Positions 45,437-54,641 of a stretch of DNA of 64,000 nt are shown here, piece after piece. Position numbers and translations under genes: made by a program. Numbering within the stretch: position 1 is the stretch's first letter; each line of letters opens with the position of its first letter. The DNA comes from an uncultured Bradyrhizobium sp. GTDB lineage: Bacteria > Pseudomonadota > Alphaproteobacteria > Rhizobiales > Xanthobacteraceae. The notes under the pieces were generated by a model. That model made no database searches, was not told the origin of the DNA, and saw only the letters and a list, made by a program, of their open reading frames with translations. The DNA lies in NCBI RefSeq assembly GCF_947648125.1, contig NZ_CANSMR010000013.1, forward strand, positions 1-64,000, in the 5' to 3' direction.

Positions 45437-45546
45437 AGACAGAATCTAGAACGGCGTCGGGACGCGGGCCAACCCAAATCGGCGTGTTTTCACACCTGAA
45501 CAAGCCTGAATCGGCTCTATTTTTCTTCGTTCGTGCCGCCTATATT

Positions 45547-45880
45547 GGGGGTGCCGGTTCGCCGGCTATGGAAATAAATGGCCGTCGCAATAAACCATTC
45601 GGACCCGGGGGCGGTACCCGGCGCCTCCACCAAAACCCATCCCGAGCCCCTTGCTTCGGTGGCTTTTGGCGGGGGCGAAATAGGATCGACGAGGGCGTAA
45701 AGGGCGTGTTTTTTCTCGGTATGGTTCCGCCGTTATCGGGCTAATGCAATAGTTGCCAACGACAACTTTGCTCCGGTTGCTCAGGCTGCGTAACGCAGTT
45801 TGAAAGACCATCTTAAAGTCCTAACGGGTTAAGCTCCGTTAGGCGGGGTTCGGAGGCACCTGGCAACAGAAGCCTCCACT
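45547..45880 (+). ncRNA. ssrA: Transfer-messenger RNA, circularly permuted two-piece form
   Basis: The acceptor piece comes first and ends GCGCCTCCACCA at 45632, with a T-stem-like CCGGG/CCCGG just before. After a 38-base linker the coding piece begins GGGGGCGAAATAGGATCGAC at 45671; GGGGGCG pairs with CGCCTCC of the acceptor, one pair being G-U. The resume frame at 45755-45793 reads ANDNFAPVAQAA and stops at TAA. Two hairpins follow (CTAACGG/CCGTTAG and GGAGGC/GCCTCC). This acceptor-before-coding order is the known alphaproteobacterial permutation. tmRNA frees stalled ribosomes and tags their products. Outer ends are approximate; a TATATT at 45541 may be the -10 box. Confidence 0.93.
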
Positions 45881-46024
45881 TTATTTCCGATCGGGCGTCC
45901 GCCCGTATTTTCCGCTGCCAGCCCTGCTGATTTCCGGGTCCCGGCGGGGTAGCATATGGCCAAAAGGGCGAGTCGGCCGGTCCGGCGGCGCCACACCGGC
46001 CATTTTCGAAGCGACAGGATCACC

Positions 46025-46543
46025 ATGGCGACCGATCACATCCGATATGACGTGCTGGCGCGCGACGCGCTGCGCGGGGTGCTGCGCCGGGTGTTGTCCG
46101 ACGCCGCCGAACATGGCCTGCCCGGTGAGCACCATTTCTACATCACCTTCCTCTCGCACGGCGATGGCGTGAAGCTGTCGCCGCGGCTGCTCGCGCAGTA
46201 TCCGGAGGAGATGACCATCATCCTGCAACACCAGTTCTGGGATCTGGTGGTGACCGAGGACCGGTTCGAGGTCGGCCTGTCGTTCGGCGGGATTCCCGAG
46301 CGGCTGAACGTGCCGTTCGCCGCGGTGACCCGCTTCCTCGATCCGTCCGCTCCGTTCGATCTGCGGTTCGACGTCTCGGACGCGCTGTCCGAGGAAGCCC
46401 CGCCCGCGACCGCACCGGCCTCTCCCCTTCCCGCACCGGCCGCCCGGGCGGTCGAGCCGGAGACGGCCGAGACCGAGCAGGAGCCGGCGAAGCCCAGCGA
46501 GGGCGCCGAGGTCGTGCGGCTGGACCGCTTCCGCAAGAAATAA
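46025..46543 (+). CDS. sspB: SspB, ClpXP adaptor for ssrA-tagged proteins (alpha type)
   Basis: A 172-residue adaptor. The N-terminal substrate-binding domain reads IRYDVLARDALRGVLRRVL and HHFYITFLSHGDGVKLSPRL, then a flexible Ala/Pro/Glu-rich linker, and the C-terminal ClpX-binding motif EVVRLDRFRKK. It tethers tagged proteins to ClpXP. ATG 46025 is chosen at the conserved start; the frame extends 23 codons upstream. It lies 145 bases after ssrA, which encodes the tag it recognises, and a terminator follows. Confidence 0.93.
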   Translation: MATDHIRYDVLARDALRGVLRRVLSDAAEHGLPGEHHFYITFLSHGDGVKLSPRLLAQYPEEMTIILQHQFWDLVVTEDRFEVGLSFGGIPERLNVPFAAVTRFLDPSAPFDLRFDVSDALSEEAPPATAPASPLPAPAARAVEPETAETEQEPAKPSEGAEVVRLDRFRKK

Positions 46544-46588
46544 TCTAAACGCAGATCGATCCTCGACCTTGTAGGATGCTCTTGAGGG

Positions 46589-46613
46589 CCGGGATGACAG
46601 ATCGTCATCCCGG
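46589..46613 (+). terminator. Hairpin after sspB
   Basis: CCGGGATGAC and GTCATCCCGG form a perfect ten-base stem with a five-base loop, 45 bases past the stop. The following T content is low, so it is a probable but weak terminator, or part of a dispersed CCGGGATGAC repeat. Confidence 0.55.
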
Positions 46614-46700
46614 ACTATCTTCTGCATGAACGTGCCTTCGCGCGAACGCTGCCGCGTGGCTACGCCGGACCACGTTCTGACGACGCAACGGAGAGCATGC

Positions 46701-48116
46701 ATGGCTCAATCGACGACACCATCCAACGCCGCCACCCGCAGCGAGACCGACAGCTTCGGTCCGATCGACGTCGCCGCCGATCGCTACTGGGGCGCGCAGA
46801 CCGAGCGCTCGCGACAGAATTTCAAGATCGGCCACGACCGGATGCCGATCGCGATCATTCATGCACTCGCCATCGTCAAGCTCGCCGCAGCCGAGACCAA
46901 TCGCGAACTCGGTCAGCTCGATGCGCGCCGCGCCGACGCCATCATCGGCGCCGCCAGGGAAGTGATCGAGGGCAAGCTCGACGATCATTTTCCGCTGGTC
47001 GTCTGGCAGACCGGCTCGGGCACGCAAACCAACATGAACGTGAACGAGGTGATCGCCAACCGCGCCAACCAGATGCTCGGCGGCGAGCTCGGCGCCAAGC
47101 AGCCGATCCATCCGAACGATCACGTCAACATGAGTCAGTCGTCGAACGACTCCTTCCCGACCGCGATGCATATCGCAGCGGCCGGCCGCATCATCGCCGA
47201 CCTGATCCCTGCCCTCACCGAGCTGCATCAGGCGTTGCACCAGAAGCAGGACGCGTTTGCCAAGATCGTGAAGATCGGCCGCACGCATACCCAGGACGCG
47301 ACACCGCTGACGCTCGGCCAGGAATTCTCCGGCTACGCCGCGCAGGTCGAGAGCGGCATCGCGCGGCTGCGCACCGCGGTGAAGGACCTGTTTCCGCTGG
47401 CGCAGGGCGGCACCGCTGTCGGCACCGGCCTCAATTCGAAGCCGGAATTCGCCAACGCCTTCGCCAGGCATGTCGCCGAGATCACCAAGCTGCCGTTCAC
47501 CAGCGCGGCAAACAAGTTCGAGGCGCTGGCTTCCAACGACGCCTATGTGCTGGTGCACGGCGCGATCAATTCGGTGGCGACCGGCCTGTTCAAGATCGCC
47601 AACGATATCCGCTTCCTCGGCTCGGGTCCGCGCTCGGGCCTCGGCGAGTTGATCCTGCCCGAGAACGAGCCGGGCTCGTCGATCATGCCGGGCAAGGTCA
47701 ACCCGACGCAGTGCGAGGCCATGACCATGGTCTGCTGCCAGGTGTTCGGCAATCAGACCACGATCACCGTCGCCGGCAGCCAGGGCCATTTCGAGCTCAA
47801 CGTGTACAAGCCCGTGTTGGCATATTGTATGATAAATTCCATTCAGTTGCTGTCTGACGTTGTCCGCTCATTTACTGAGCATTGCGTTGTCGGAATACGC
47901 GCCGACGAAAAGCGCATCAACGAGCTGATGCAGCGCTCGCTGATGCTGGTGACGGCGCTCGCGCCGAAGATCGGTTACGACAACGCAGCCAAGGTCGCGA
48001 AGTCGGCGCACGCGCACGGAACGACGTTGAAGGAAGAGGCTTTGCGGCTCGGATTCGTAACTGCCGACGAATTTGATCGCCTCGTGCAGCCGGACAAAAT
48101 GACACACCCCGGCTGA
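46701..48116 (+). CDS. fumC: Fumarate hydratase, class II
   Basis: A 471-residue TCA-cycle enzyme converting fumarate and malate. Family signature [19 protein letters not shown] is intact, with [14 protein letters not shown] and [20 protein letters not shown] for the other active-site regions (split here). ATG 46701 follows GGAGAG. Length is typical. It is a single gene. The 275 bases after it hold no gene; one small hairpin, GATGCTATCACAAGCATC, is visible. Confidence 0.96.
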   Translation: MAQSTTPSNAATRSETDSFGPIDVAADRYWGAQTERSRQNFKIGHDRMPIAIIHALAIVKLAAAETNRELGQLDARRADAIIGAAREVIEGKLDDHFPLVVWQTGSGTQTNMNVNEVIANRANQMLGGELGAKQPIHPNDHVNMSQSSNDSFPTAMHIAAAGRIIADLIPALTELHQALHQKQDAFAKIVKIGRTHTQDATPLTLGQEFSGYAAQVESGIARLRTAVKDLFPLAQGGTAVGTGLNSKPEFANAFARHVAEITKLPFTSAANKFEALASNDAYVLVHGAINSVATGLFKIANDIRFLGSGPRSGLGELILPENEPGSSIMPGKVNPTQCEAMTMVCCQVFGNQTTITVAGSQGHFELNVYKPVLAYCMINSIQLLSDVVRSFTEHCVVGIRADEKRINELMQRSLMLVTALAPKIGYDNAAKVAKSAHAHGTTLKEEALRLGFVTADEFDRLVQPDKMTHPG

Positions 48117-48391
48117 AGTGAAGCGCGCAATGTCCGGATAATTACGGTCAGCGCGCGTGATATAATTATGGATCATAACGCCTAAAGGCTAAGGCTGTTT
48201 GCCTATCAGCTCTGCGCTGGCGCATGGTACAGACGTCTAGTTTTCGCAGAGCGAAACGGATTCTTTGATGCTATCACAAGCATCAAATGGGGATTCGGGA
48301 TGGATATCGAGCCGGGCGCTTAGCGCGATCGCTCTTGCTTTCATCACGATGCATCACCAATTCCGCTCTGGGGACGATAAGGACGACGAGC

Positions 48392-48580
48392 ATGGGCGAC
48401 GTGGTCAACCTGAAACGATTCAAGAAGCGCGGTGAGCGCGAACAAGCAGCAAAGCAGGCCGAAGCCAATCGTGCGCTATTCGGTCGCACCAAATCCGAAC
48501 GAGCGCGTGACGAATTTCTCGGCGAGCGCAGTGAGCGTGTGCTCGATCAGCACCGCATCGAAAGTGGTGACGCATCATGA
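48392..48580 (+). CDS. DUF4169 small protein
   Basis: A 62-residue, highly charged, probably helical protein opening MGDVVNLKRFKKRGEREQAA and matching DUF4169. No function is known. It overlaps the next gene by ATGA. The same pair, DUF4169 plus ribbon-helix-helix, is found together after fumC in relatives as far as I recall. ATG 48392 is preceded by AAGGACGACGAG. Confidence 0.85.
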   Translation: MGDVVNLKRFKKRGEREQAAKQAEANRALFGRTKSERARDEFLGERSERVLDQHRIESGDAS

Positions 48581-48852
48581 AGTCTCCTGTCGTCAAGCGT
48601 TCGATCGTCGTCGCCGGTCACAAGACCAGCGTCAGCCTCGAAGAAGCCTTCTGGAACGGCATGAAGGAGATTTCCGGTCTGCGGAACATGACGCTGTCGG
48701 AATTGGTCGGCGAGATCGACAGCAATCGTCAGCAGGGCAATCTGTCCTCGGCGATCCGGCTTTTCGTGCTCGACTATTTCCGCTCGCGCGCCACCCCGGC
48801 CGTGCCGACGGACGTCAGGCCGCAACAGGTCGACACGCGCCAGCAGGCCTGA
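48577..48852 (+). CDS. Ribbon-helix-helix domain protein
   Basis: A 91-residue protein with an RHH-type core: VVKRSIVVAGHKTSVSLEEAF (beta strand and first helix) and MTLSELVGEIDSNRQQGNLSSAIRLFVLDYF in two blocks. RHH proteins usually bind DNA as dimers; this aryl-sulfate-related subgroup also includes proteins without proven DNA binding. It is translationally coupled to the DUF4169 gene. Targets unknown. Confidence 0.85.
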   Translation: MKSPVVKRSIVVAGHKTSVSLEEAFWNGMKEISGLRNMTLSELVGEIDSNRQQGNLSSAIRLFVLDYFRSRATPAVPTDVRPQQVDTRQQA

Positions 48853-48907
48853 TGGTCTTGCCGACCGTCGCTTCGGCAGACGGTCGTTCCGCCGCGCGGA
48901 CTTCAGC

Positions 48908-49261
48908 ATGAAGGTCAATCGCATCGTCGCGAACGTTGCCGCATCAGATGTCGCGGCAGCGAAGTCGTTCTATCGCGACATCCTCGGCCTCGAAGTGCTG
49001 ATGGATTTCGGTTGGGTTGCGACTTACGGTTCATCCGAAACGATGCAGGTCCAAATCAGCTTCGCTTCGGAAGGCGGCTCCGGCACGCCGGTGCCCGATC
49101 TCTCGATCGAGGTCGACGACCTCGACGAAGCGCTGCATCGGATGAGGACCGCCGGCATCGCGATCGAATACGGACCGGCGGAGGAGCCATGGGGCGTGCG
49201 GCGCTTCTACGTCCGCGATCCCTTCGGCCGGCTGATCAATATTCTCCAGCACCGCTCGTAA
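48908..49261 (+). CDS. Glyoxalase/VOC superfamily protein
   Basis: A 117-residue protein with the paired beta-alpha-beta units of the vicinal-oxygen-chelate fold: AAAKSFYRDILGLEVLMDFG in the first half and GVRRFYVRDPFGRLINILQH in the second. It may be a dioxygenase, an isomerase or an antibiotic-binding protein; family members differ too widely to say. Metal ligands are incomplete, hinting at a binding role. It lies 55 bases after the RHH gene. Confidence 0.85.
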   Translation: MKVNRIVANVAASDVAAAKSFYRDILGLEVLMDFGWVATYGSSETMQVQISFASEGGSGTPVPDLSIEVDDLDEALHRMRTAGIAIEYGPAEEPWGVRRFYVRDPFGRLINILQHRS

Positions 49262-49308
49262 GCGTTTTCATCACGCGAACCTGACCCCACTTCGCCCGGA
49301 GGCGCTTG

Positions 49309-52300
49309 CTAGTTCTGCATCGCCGGCCGCGGCGGCGGATTGGCGACCTGCGGCGTCAGCGAGAGCGGCGGCCGCAGCGGCCTCGATCTGGCCGCGCCGG
49401 GCACCGGCTTGACCTCGATCGGCGGCGGCAGCGGCGCCAGCTGCGGCTGGCTCGCAACCGGCGCAGGCGGCACAGCGGCAGGCGCTGTGGCGGCCGGCGG
49501 GATGATCGGCGGCCGCGGCGCAACGATCTTCGGCTTCGCCGGCACGCGGCGCGGGTCAGGGCCCGGCACCGGCAAGTTGGCCGAAGGCACTGCCGCCGAA
49601 TTCGCGCCGGGCGCATCGGGCGCTGGAGCTGCGGGCGGCGGAAGGGCCGCCGGGGTCGGCGGCGGCGCCGGTTCGCCACGCTCGATCGCATCGAGGCGCT
49701 TGGTCTCCCGGTCGATCGCGCGCACCGCCAGCCACGACGACAACCCCGCAATGTCGACGCTGCGCGACAATCCGTCGGGTGTGCCCACCGCAAGCAGCTG
49801 GATTTCCGGACGGCTGCTCGCGGTGCCGACCTGCGTCGATGCCAGCGCGGCGCGGATGTCGGCCTGGTCGGCCGGAATGTCGTAGCCGCCGGACACGATG
49901 ACATTGGCACCGCTCGCCGCGAGCGTGGTGGTGCCGAACCGGACGCGGCCGTCACGGATGTTGAAGGGGATTTGCGCCGAAGCGACCGCCAGCCCGCCGG
50001 TTGCCAGCGCCGGTTCGACGATCTGCTTCAGCCGCGTGTCGTCGGTCGCCTGCCCGGAATCGCTGGCGCGGATCGCAACGTCGAACGCGCGCGGATCGAG
50101 CCCCGGAAGGTTCAGCCCCTCCAGCGTCACGGCGCCGCTGCCGGACAGCGCACCGATCAGCGCCGAGGCGCTACGGCCCTGCGTCAACAACGTCATCTGC
50201 ATCGAAGCGCGTCCCTTGGGCATCGCGAGACTGCGGTAGCGCAAGGCCGAGCCGTCGACACCCGAAAGCTGCACATTTGCATTTAGGGCGAGGCCGTTGA
50301 CGCCCTGTCGCGCATCGATGGAGGCGGTCGCCTCGCCCCCGCCGATCTTGCCCTTGACGCCGTCGAAGGTCAGCGACTGCCCATCCGACCTGATGATGCC
50401 GCTGACCGGCTGCAGCTCGGCACCGCCCGGCAGCAGACCGTGCAACGCTTCGAACGTGACCTTGCCGCGCCAGGCGCTCGTCAGCCCTTGGCCGAGCGGC
50501 TCCGTCGCATCGTGACCGACCGCACCGATCGCCGCCGCGAAAATCGGCGCCAGCGTGATCTGATCGAGGCCGACTTCGCCATCGAGGCTCTTCTGATCGG
50601 CGAGCGTCAGCGCCAGCCGACCGCGCAGCCGCGAACCGGCGACGATGCTGTCGAGATCGTCGAAGGTCAGCCTGTCACCCGCAAGCGTGACCCGCGACGA
50701 TAGGCGGATGTTTGCCGCCGGATCGGATGATTTCAGATTGAGCAGCGGACTGATGTCGGCGCTGCGGACACGGAGGCTGACGCTCGATTTGCTCTCGCCG
50801 GCCCCGTTCTTGGACCACGGCTCCGCGGTCCCTTCCGCATCGACGTCGAGCCCGGCGCCCCAGAGCCGCGCCTTCAGCCGCAGCGGCGCATGCCACGCGC
50901 CGCTCGCGGTGCCCTCGAACTGCGTCGGGCCCGCACCGGCTGCGACCGCGCGGTCAAGCCCAAGCAGCGCCAGCAGCGTACTGCCCTCGCTCGCAGAGAA
51001 TTTCGCCTCGGCGGTCACGTCGCTGTTGCGAAGTGCGTCGACATCCAGCGCACGGATCGCAGCCACCGGCGGCGTCGCCGAAATCACTGTATTGCCCTTG
51101 AGCTGCGGCGTGTCGAGGTCGACCGTCGCGCGCGCGCTGACGTGATCGGCGGCCTTGCCTTTGCCGAGGTCGAGCGCAAGCCTGGCGCGAACCGGACCAG
51201 CATCCGCGCGCAGCACGCCGAGCCGCGCGGCAAGCGCCGGCGCGAACGGCTGGACCACAGCCGTCAGCCGGCCAAGCGACGCGGCGGTCGCATCGACTGC
51301 GAGCTTGCCGGTCGAATTGGCGCGATCGAAATTGCCGCTGCCATCGAGCGTGACATTGTCGGGCTGACCGATTTTCAAGCGCTCGAGCACGATGTTCTTT
51401 GGGCTGTAGGCGATCTTCGCGAGCAGCGGCCGCAATTCCTGCCCCGAAGAGATCGCGCGACCGACGTCGAGCGACAATTGCGCCTCGTCCGGCCATTCCG
51501 CTTGCGGGCCCGCCAGCGAGCGGATGAAGGCCGCGGTCGCATCGAGATCGAGCCGCTCCGCCTTCAACTGCGCCTCGACCTTGGAGTCGCTCGTCGCCTC
51601 GCGATGCGAGACCGCGACGCGGCCCTCGACCGAGCCGCTCTCGATTTCCGCCTTCATCGCGTCGATCGAAAAGCCGGTCGGCGACACCGTGACGTCGCCG
51701 CGCAACCGCAGCGGCTTCTGGCTGCGGTAGGCGATATCGCTCCGCCCTTGCAGCCAGCTCATCAGCGTATCGGGATCGGACGATTCGATGTTGAGCGCGG
51801 TCTTGAAACTGTTCGAGGCGCCGGGCTGCGCGCTGGCGCCGCTCATCGAGACCCGCGTCGATCCCGGCGCGCGAAACTCCAGCCGGCGCACGGTCCATGA
51901 TTTCGCATCCGATTGCAGCTCGGCCGAGATGTCCTGCAACGGACGGCCGCCGAGCATGATCTGCTCGGACGTCAGCTCCAGCTGCGCCGGGATCGGGCTT
52001 TGCGGAAGACCCGACAACACCGCGCGCATCGCCGGCAGCACGCGCACCGGCTCGACATTGCCGTTGTTGCCGTCCTTGGCGCTATCCTTGGCGGCGAACT
52101 TGTCGCCATCGAGCTGTCGTGCCGAAAGCGAGGCGCGCAGAAGCGGCGACGCGCCGAACCGGAGATCGCCATTTCCCGCGAGCTTCAGCGCACGGTCCTC
52201 GCCGCCATAGCTCACCTCGACCTGGTCGAGACGTGCCGCCGAATAATCCGATTTGATCTTGGCCGCGATCCGCCAGGGCGGCATGTCGCTGCCGGCGCGC

Positions 52301-53031
52301 TGGCCAGGTGTGCCCGCCAGAGTCACGCTCCCCTCGAACCGCGGCGCGCGGGCCTCGAAGGTCAGGATGCCGTCGAGATCGGCCGACACCGGGCGCTGCC
52401 CGGGATCGATGTTGAAGTGCAGGCGAGTGCCGCTGCCGTCGGCGCTTTGCCCCGAGGAGATCCGAAACGGGTAGCGGTTGCCGTCGAACATGAAATTGCC
52501 GTCGCCGCGGACCGCGCCGGCAAGCGAGCGGACATCGCCGCTGAAGGCAATGTCGTTCAGCTCGAGCGTGCTGCGGCTCGCGGCATCATGCAGTGCGATG
52601 CGGCCGGTCAGATTGAGGCGGTCGATTGCCAGTGAGGCCAGGCTGAAGCTCCCGCTCGACGGCGACCAGTCGATCCGCCCTTTCGGATCGAGCCCGAGAT
52701 CGAGCGACATGCCGTTGATGGTGAGTTCGTTCGCGCGCCACTCGCCGCGCATCAGCGAGCTCAGGCTGAGCTCGACGTCGAGATTGGCGGCCCGGATCTT
52801 GCCGAGGTCGTGGGCGCCGCCGACGGTGACGGTTTTCAACCGCAGCGACGGCGCAGGCAGCAGACGCGCGTCGAGATTGCCGGCGACACGAACCGGCGTG
52901 CCGATGATCTTGGACGCCTCCGCCTCGAACTGCGGCCTGAACTGGTTCCAGTCAACGAAATACGGACCGACCAGCGCAGCGACCAGTGCAAGAATGAAGG
53001 CGATTGCCAGGCCGAGCAGCGTCGTCTGCAC
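49309..53031 (-). CDS. AsmA-family inner-membrane protein with long proline-rich C-terminus
   Basis: A 1240-residue protein. One N-terminal membrane helix (TLLGLAIAFILALVAALVG) is followed by the AsmA start YFVDWNQFRPQFEAEASKIIGTPVRVAGNL, given in parts, and a long periplasmic beta-groove region; the AsmA-2-like part covers roughly residues 750-1050. The last 110 residues are rich in Pro and Ala. AsmA/TamB/YhdP relatives move phospholipids to the outer membrane. The GTG start at 53031 has GGGAGA upstream and fits the helix position; an ATG 17 codons earlier is less likely. It is a single gene. Confidence 0.88.
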   Translation of the reverse strand: MQTTLLGLAIAFILALVAALVGPYFVDWNQFRPQFEAEASKIIGTPVRVAGNLDARLLPAPSLRLKTVTVGGAHDLGKIRAANLDVELSLSSLMRGEWRANELTINGMSLDLGLDPKGRIDWSPSSGSFSLASLAIDRLNLTGRIALHDAASRSTLELNDIAFSGDVRSLAGAVRGDGNFMFDGNRYPFRISSGQSADGSGTRLHFNIDPGQRPVSADLDGILTFEARAPRFEGSVTLAGTPGQRAGSDMPPWRIAAKIKSDYSAARLDQVEVSYGGEDRALKLAGNGDLRFGASPLLRASLSARQLDGDKFAAKDSAKDGNNGNVEPVRVLPAMRAVLSGLPQSPIPAQLELTSEQIMLGGRPLQDISAELQSDAKSWTVRRLEFRAPGSTRVSMSGASAQPGASNSFKTALNIESSDPDTLMSWLQGRSDIAYRSQKPLRLRGDVTVSPTGFSIDAMKAEIESGSVEGRVAVSHREATSDSKVEAQLKAERLDLDATAAFIRSLAGPQAEWPDEAQLSLDVGRAISSGQELRPLLAKIAYSPKNIVLERLKIGQPDNVTLDGSGNFDRANSTGKLAVDATAASLGRLTAVVQPFAPALAARLGVLRADAGPVRARLALDLGKGKAADHVSARATVDLDTPQLKGNTVISATPPVAAIRALDVDALRNSDVTAEAKFSASEGSTLLALLGLDRAVAAGAGPTQFEGTASGAWHAPLRLKARLWGAGLDVDAEGTAEPWSKNGAGESKSSVSLRVRSADISPLLNLKSSDPAANIRLSSRVTLAGDRLTFDDLDSIVAGSRLRGRLALTLADQKSLDGEVGLDQITLAPIFAAAIGAVGHDATEPLGQGLTSAWRGKVTFEALHGLLPGGAELQPVSGIIRSDGQSLTFDGVKGKIGGGEATASIDARQGVNGLALNANVQLSGVDGSALRYRSLAMPKGRASMQMTLLTQGRSASALIGALSGSGAVTLEGLNLPGLDPRAFDVAIRASDSGQATDDTRLKQIVEPALATGGLAVASAQIPFNIRDGRVRFGTTTLAASGANVIVSGGYDIPADQADIRAALASTQVGTASSRPEIQLLAVGTPDGLSRSVDIAGLSSWLAVRAIDRETKRLDAIERGEPAPPPTPAALPPPAAPAPDAPGANSAAVPSANLPVPGPDPRRVPAKPKIVAPRPPIIPPAATAPAAVPPAPVASQPQLAPLPPPIEVKPVPGAARSRPLRPPLSLTPQVANPPPRPAMQN

Positions 53032-53237
53032 GGTGTCTCCCTTTGAGCCCGCTCCGCGGAGCTGAACCCTCGGCCGGAGCAACCCAAATATAGAGACAAG
53101 TATGGCGAAGTCACAGCGGCATTACCGCTGCGACGTCAGGCGGATGACGGTTTTCCGCTCAAGCGTGCGTGCACACCGGCCGCCGCGACAGGGTTAATGC
53201 CCTGCCGCACGTCCCGGATGTCACCACATCCGGGATG

Positions 53238-54470
53238 TCACCAGCTCGCAGGGAGCCGCTTCAGCCCGCGCAGCACGAAGGTCGGCCGCCACTCCGGATT
53301 TTCCGCGTCATCGAGCCGCAGGTCGGGGATCCGGCGCAGCAGCGTCGAGATCGCGATCTCGGCCTCGATCCGCGCCAACTGGGCACCGAGGCAGAAATGG
53401 ATGCCGCCGCCGAACGACAGCGGCTTCACGTTCGGCCGCTGGATGTCGAGCTTCTCCGGATGGTCGGGATAGACCGCCTCGTCGTGGTTGGCCGAGCCCA
53501 GCAGGCACAGCACGCTCTCCCCCTTCGGGATGCGCTTGCCGCCGAGATCCTCGATGTCTTCCAGCGCGACGCGGCCGGTCAGCTGCACCGAGGAATCGTA
53601 GCGCAGGAACTCCTCGATCGCATTGGTGATCAGGCCGGGATTGGCCTTCAGCAGCGCGAGCTGGTCCGGGTTGCGGAACAGCGCGAGCAGGCCGTTGCCG
53701 ATCAGGTTCACGGTCGTCTCGTGGCCGGCGCCGAACAGCAGGATGATGTTCGCGGTTAGCTCCTCGTTGGTCAGCTTCTGGCCGTCCTCCTCGGCCTGCA
53801 CCAGCTGCGTGGTGAGGTCGTCGCCCGGCTGCCTGCGGCGCAGCTCGAACAGCTGGTGGAAATACATCGCGGCCATCACGTTGCCGGCGTTGCCCTTCTT
53901 GATCTCCTCCGCCGACAGCGGCACCGGATCGAGCAGACGGCCGCCATCACGGGAGCCGGTATAGAAGGCCTCGCGTTGCTCCTCGGGAATGCCGAGCATG
54001 TCGCAGATGATCGTCACCGGCAGGCGGAATGCGAAATCCTCGATCAGGTCCATCTTTCCTTGCGGAATGATGCGGTCGAGCGTCTCGTCGACGATCTGCT
54101 GGATGCGCGGCCGCATGTCCTCGACCCGGCGTGCGGTGAAGGCCTTGACGACAAGGCCGCGCAGACGGGTGTGGTCGGGCGGATCCTGCTGCAGCATCCA
54201 GTGGCTCATGCTGCGGAAGACCGGCTCCTCCATGATCTTGGGGCCGTAGCGGCGGATCGAGCGCTCGACGTAATCCTTGCCGAACCGCTTGTCGCGCAGC
54301 ACGAGGCTTGCCTCGGCGTGTCGGCTGGCGACGAAGGCGCCGTGCGTGCTGACATGCATCGGATCGAGGCGGCGTAGCCGCTCATAGTACGGATAGGGAT
54401 TACGAATGAATTCGGGCGCCAGTGGATTGAAAAGCGGCTCGCCGCTGGCCGGCTGAACTTGCTCGTTCAT
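53238..54470 (-). CDS. Cytochrome P450
   Basis: A 410-residue bacterial soluble P450. The I-helix oxygen motif is AGHETT (248-253), ExxR is EEFLR (Glu287, Arg290), and the heme loop is FGGGIHFCLG with ligand Cys360. The typical acid-alcohol pair in the I-helix is Glu251-Thr252. The electron donor (ferredoxin and reductase) is not encoded nearby. It is divergent from a TetR gene, with a perfect 15-base palindrome between, and near an MFS gene, so it probably belongs to an inducible pathway for a small foreign compound. The ORF ends with GLKRLPASW. Confidence 0.95.
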   Translation of the reverse strand: MNEQVQPASGEPLFNPLAPEFIRNPYPYYERLRRLDPMHVSTHGAFVASRHAEASLVLRDKRFGKDYVERSIRRYGPKIMEEPVFRSMSHWMLQQDPPDHTRLRGLVVKAFTARRVEDMRPRIQQIVDETLDRIIPQGKMDLIEDFAFRLPVTIICDMLGIPEEQREAFYTGSRDGGRLLDPVPLSAEEIKKGNAGNVMAAMYFHQLFELRRRQPGDDLTTQLVQAEEDGQKLTNEELTANIILLFGAGHETTVNLIGNGLLALFRNPDQLALLKANPGLITNAIEEFLRYDSSVQLTGRVALEDIEDLGGKRIPKGESVLCLLGSANHDEAVYPDHPEKLDIQRPNVKPLSFGGGIHFCLGAQLARIEAEIAISTLLRRIPDLRLDDAENPEWRPTFVLRGLKRLPASW

Positions 54471-54588
54471 GGTGACCTCGTTCGTGCGCTACGCCGGTGC
54501 CTGCACTCTGGCGCGCCTTGGTGTCATCCTCAAGACCGCACCAACGCGGGTGTGGCCATTCTGGTTTTAGCAACTCTCGTTTTATCAA

Positions 54589-54622
54589 ATGCAACTCGAT
54601 ACACTCTTGTATCGAGTTGCAT
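54589..54622. promoter_or_regulatory. Palindromic operator between the P450 and TetR genes
   Basis: A perfect inverted repeat of 15-base arms, ATGCAACTCGATACA and TGTATCGAGTTGCAT, with a four-base spacer. It ends 19 bases before the TetR ATG. A partial extra copy of the half-site (GCAACTCTCG) lies upstream at about 54570. Regulation of both divergent genes by the TetR protein is inferred. Confidence 0.7.
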
Positions 54623-54641
54623 TCTGCCCTAAACTGCGCCG

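Noticed and set aside
45484-45811. Short open frames in both directions across the ssrA gene
   Set aside because: The region is a structured RNA; the only translated part should be the 12-residue tag frame.
48117-48391. Possible small RNA gene between fumC and the DUF4169 gene
   Set aside because: Only one short hairpin is visible, with no terminator or promoter pair that I can support.
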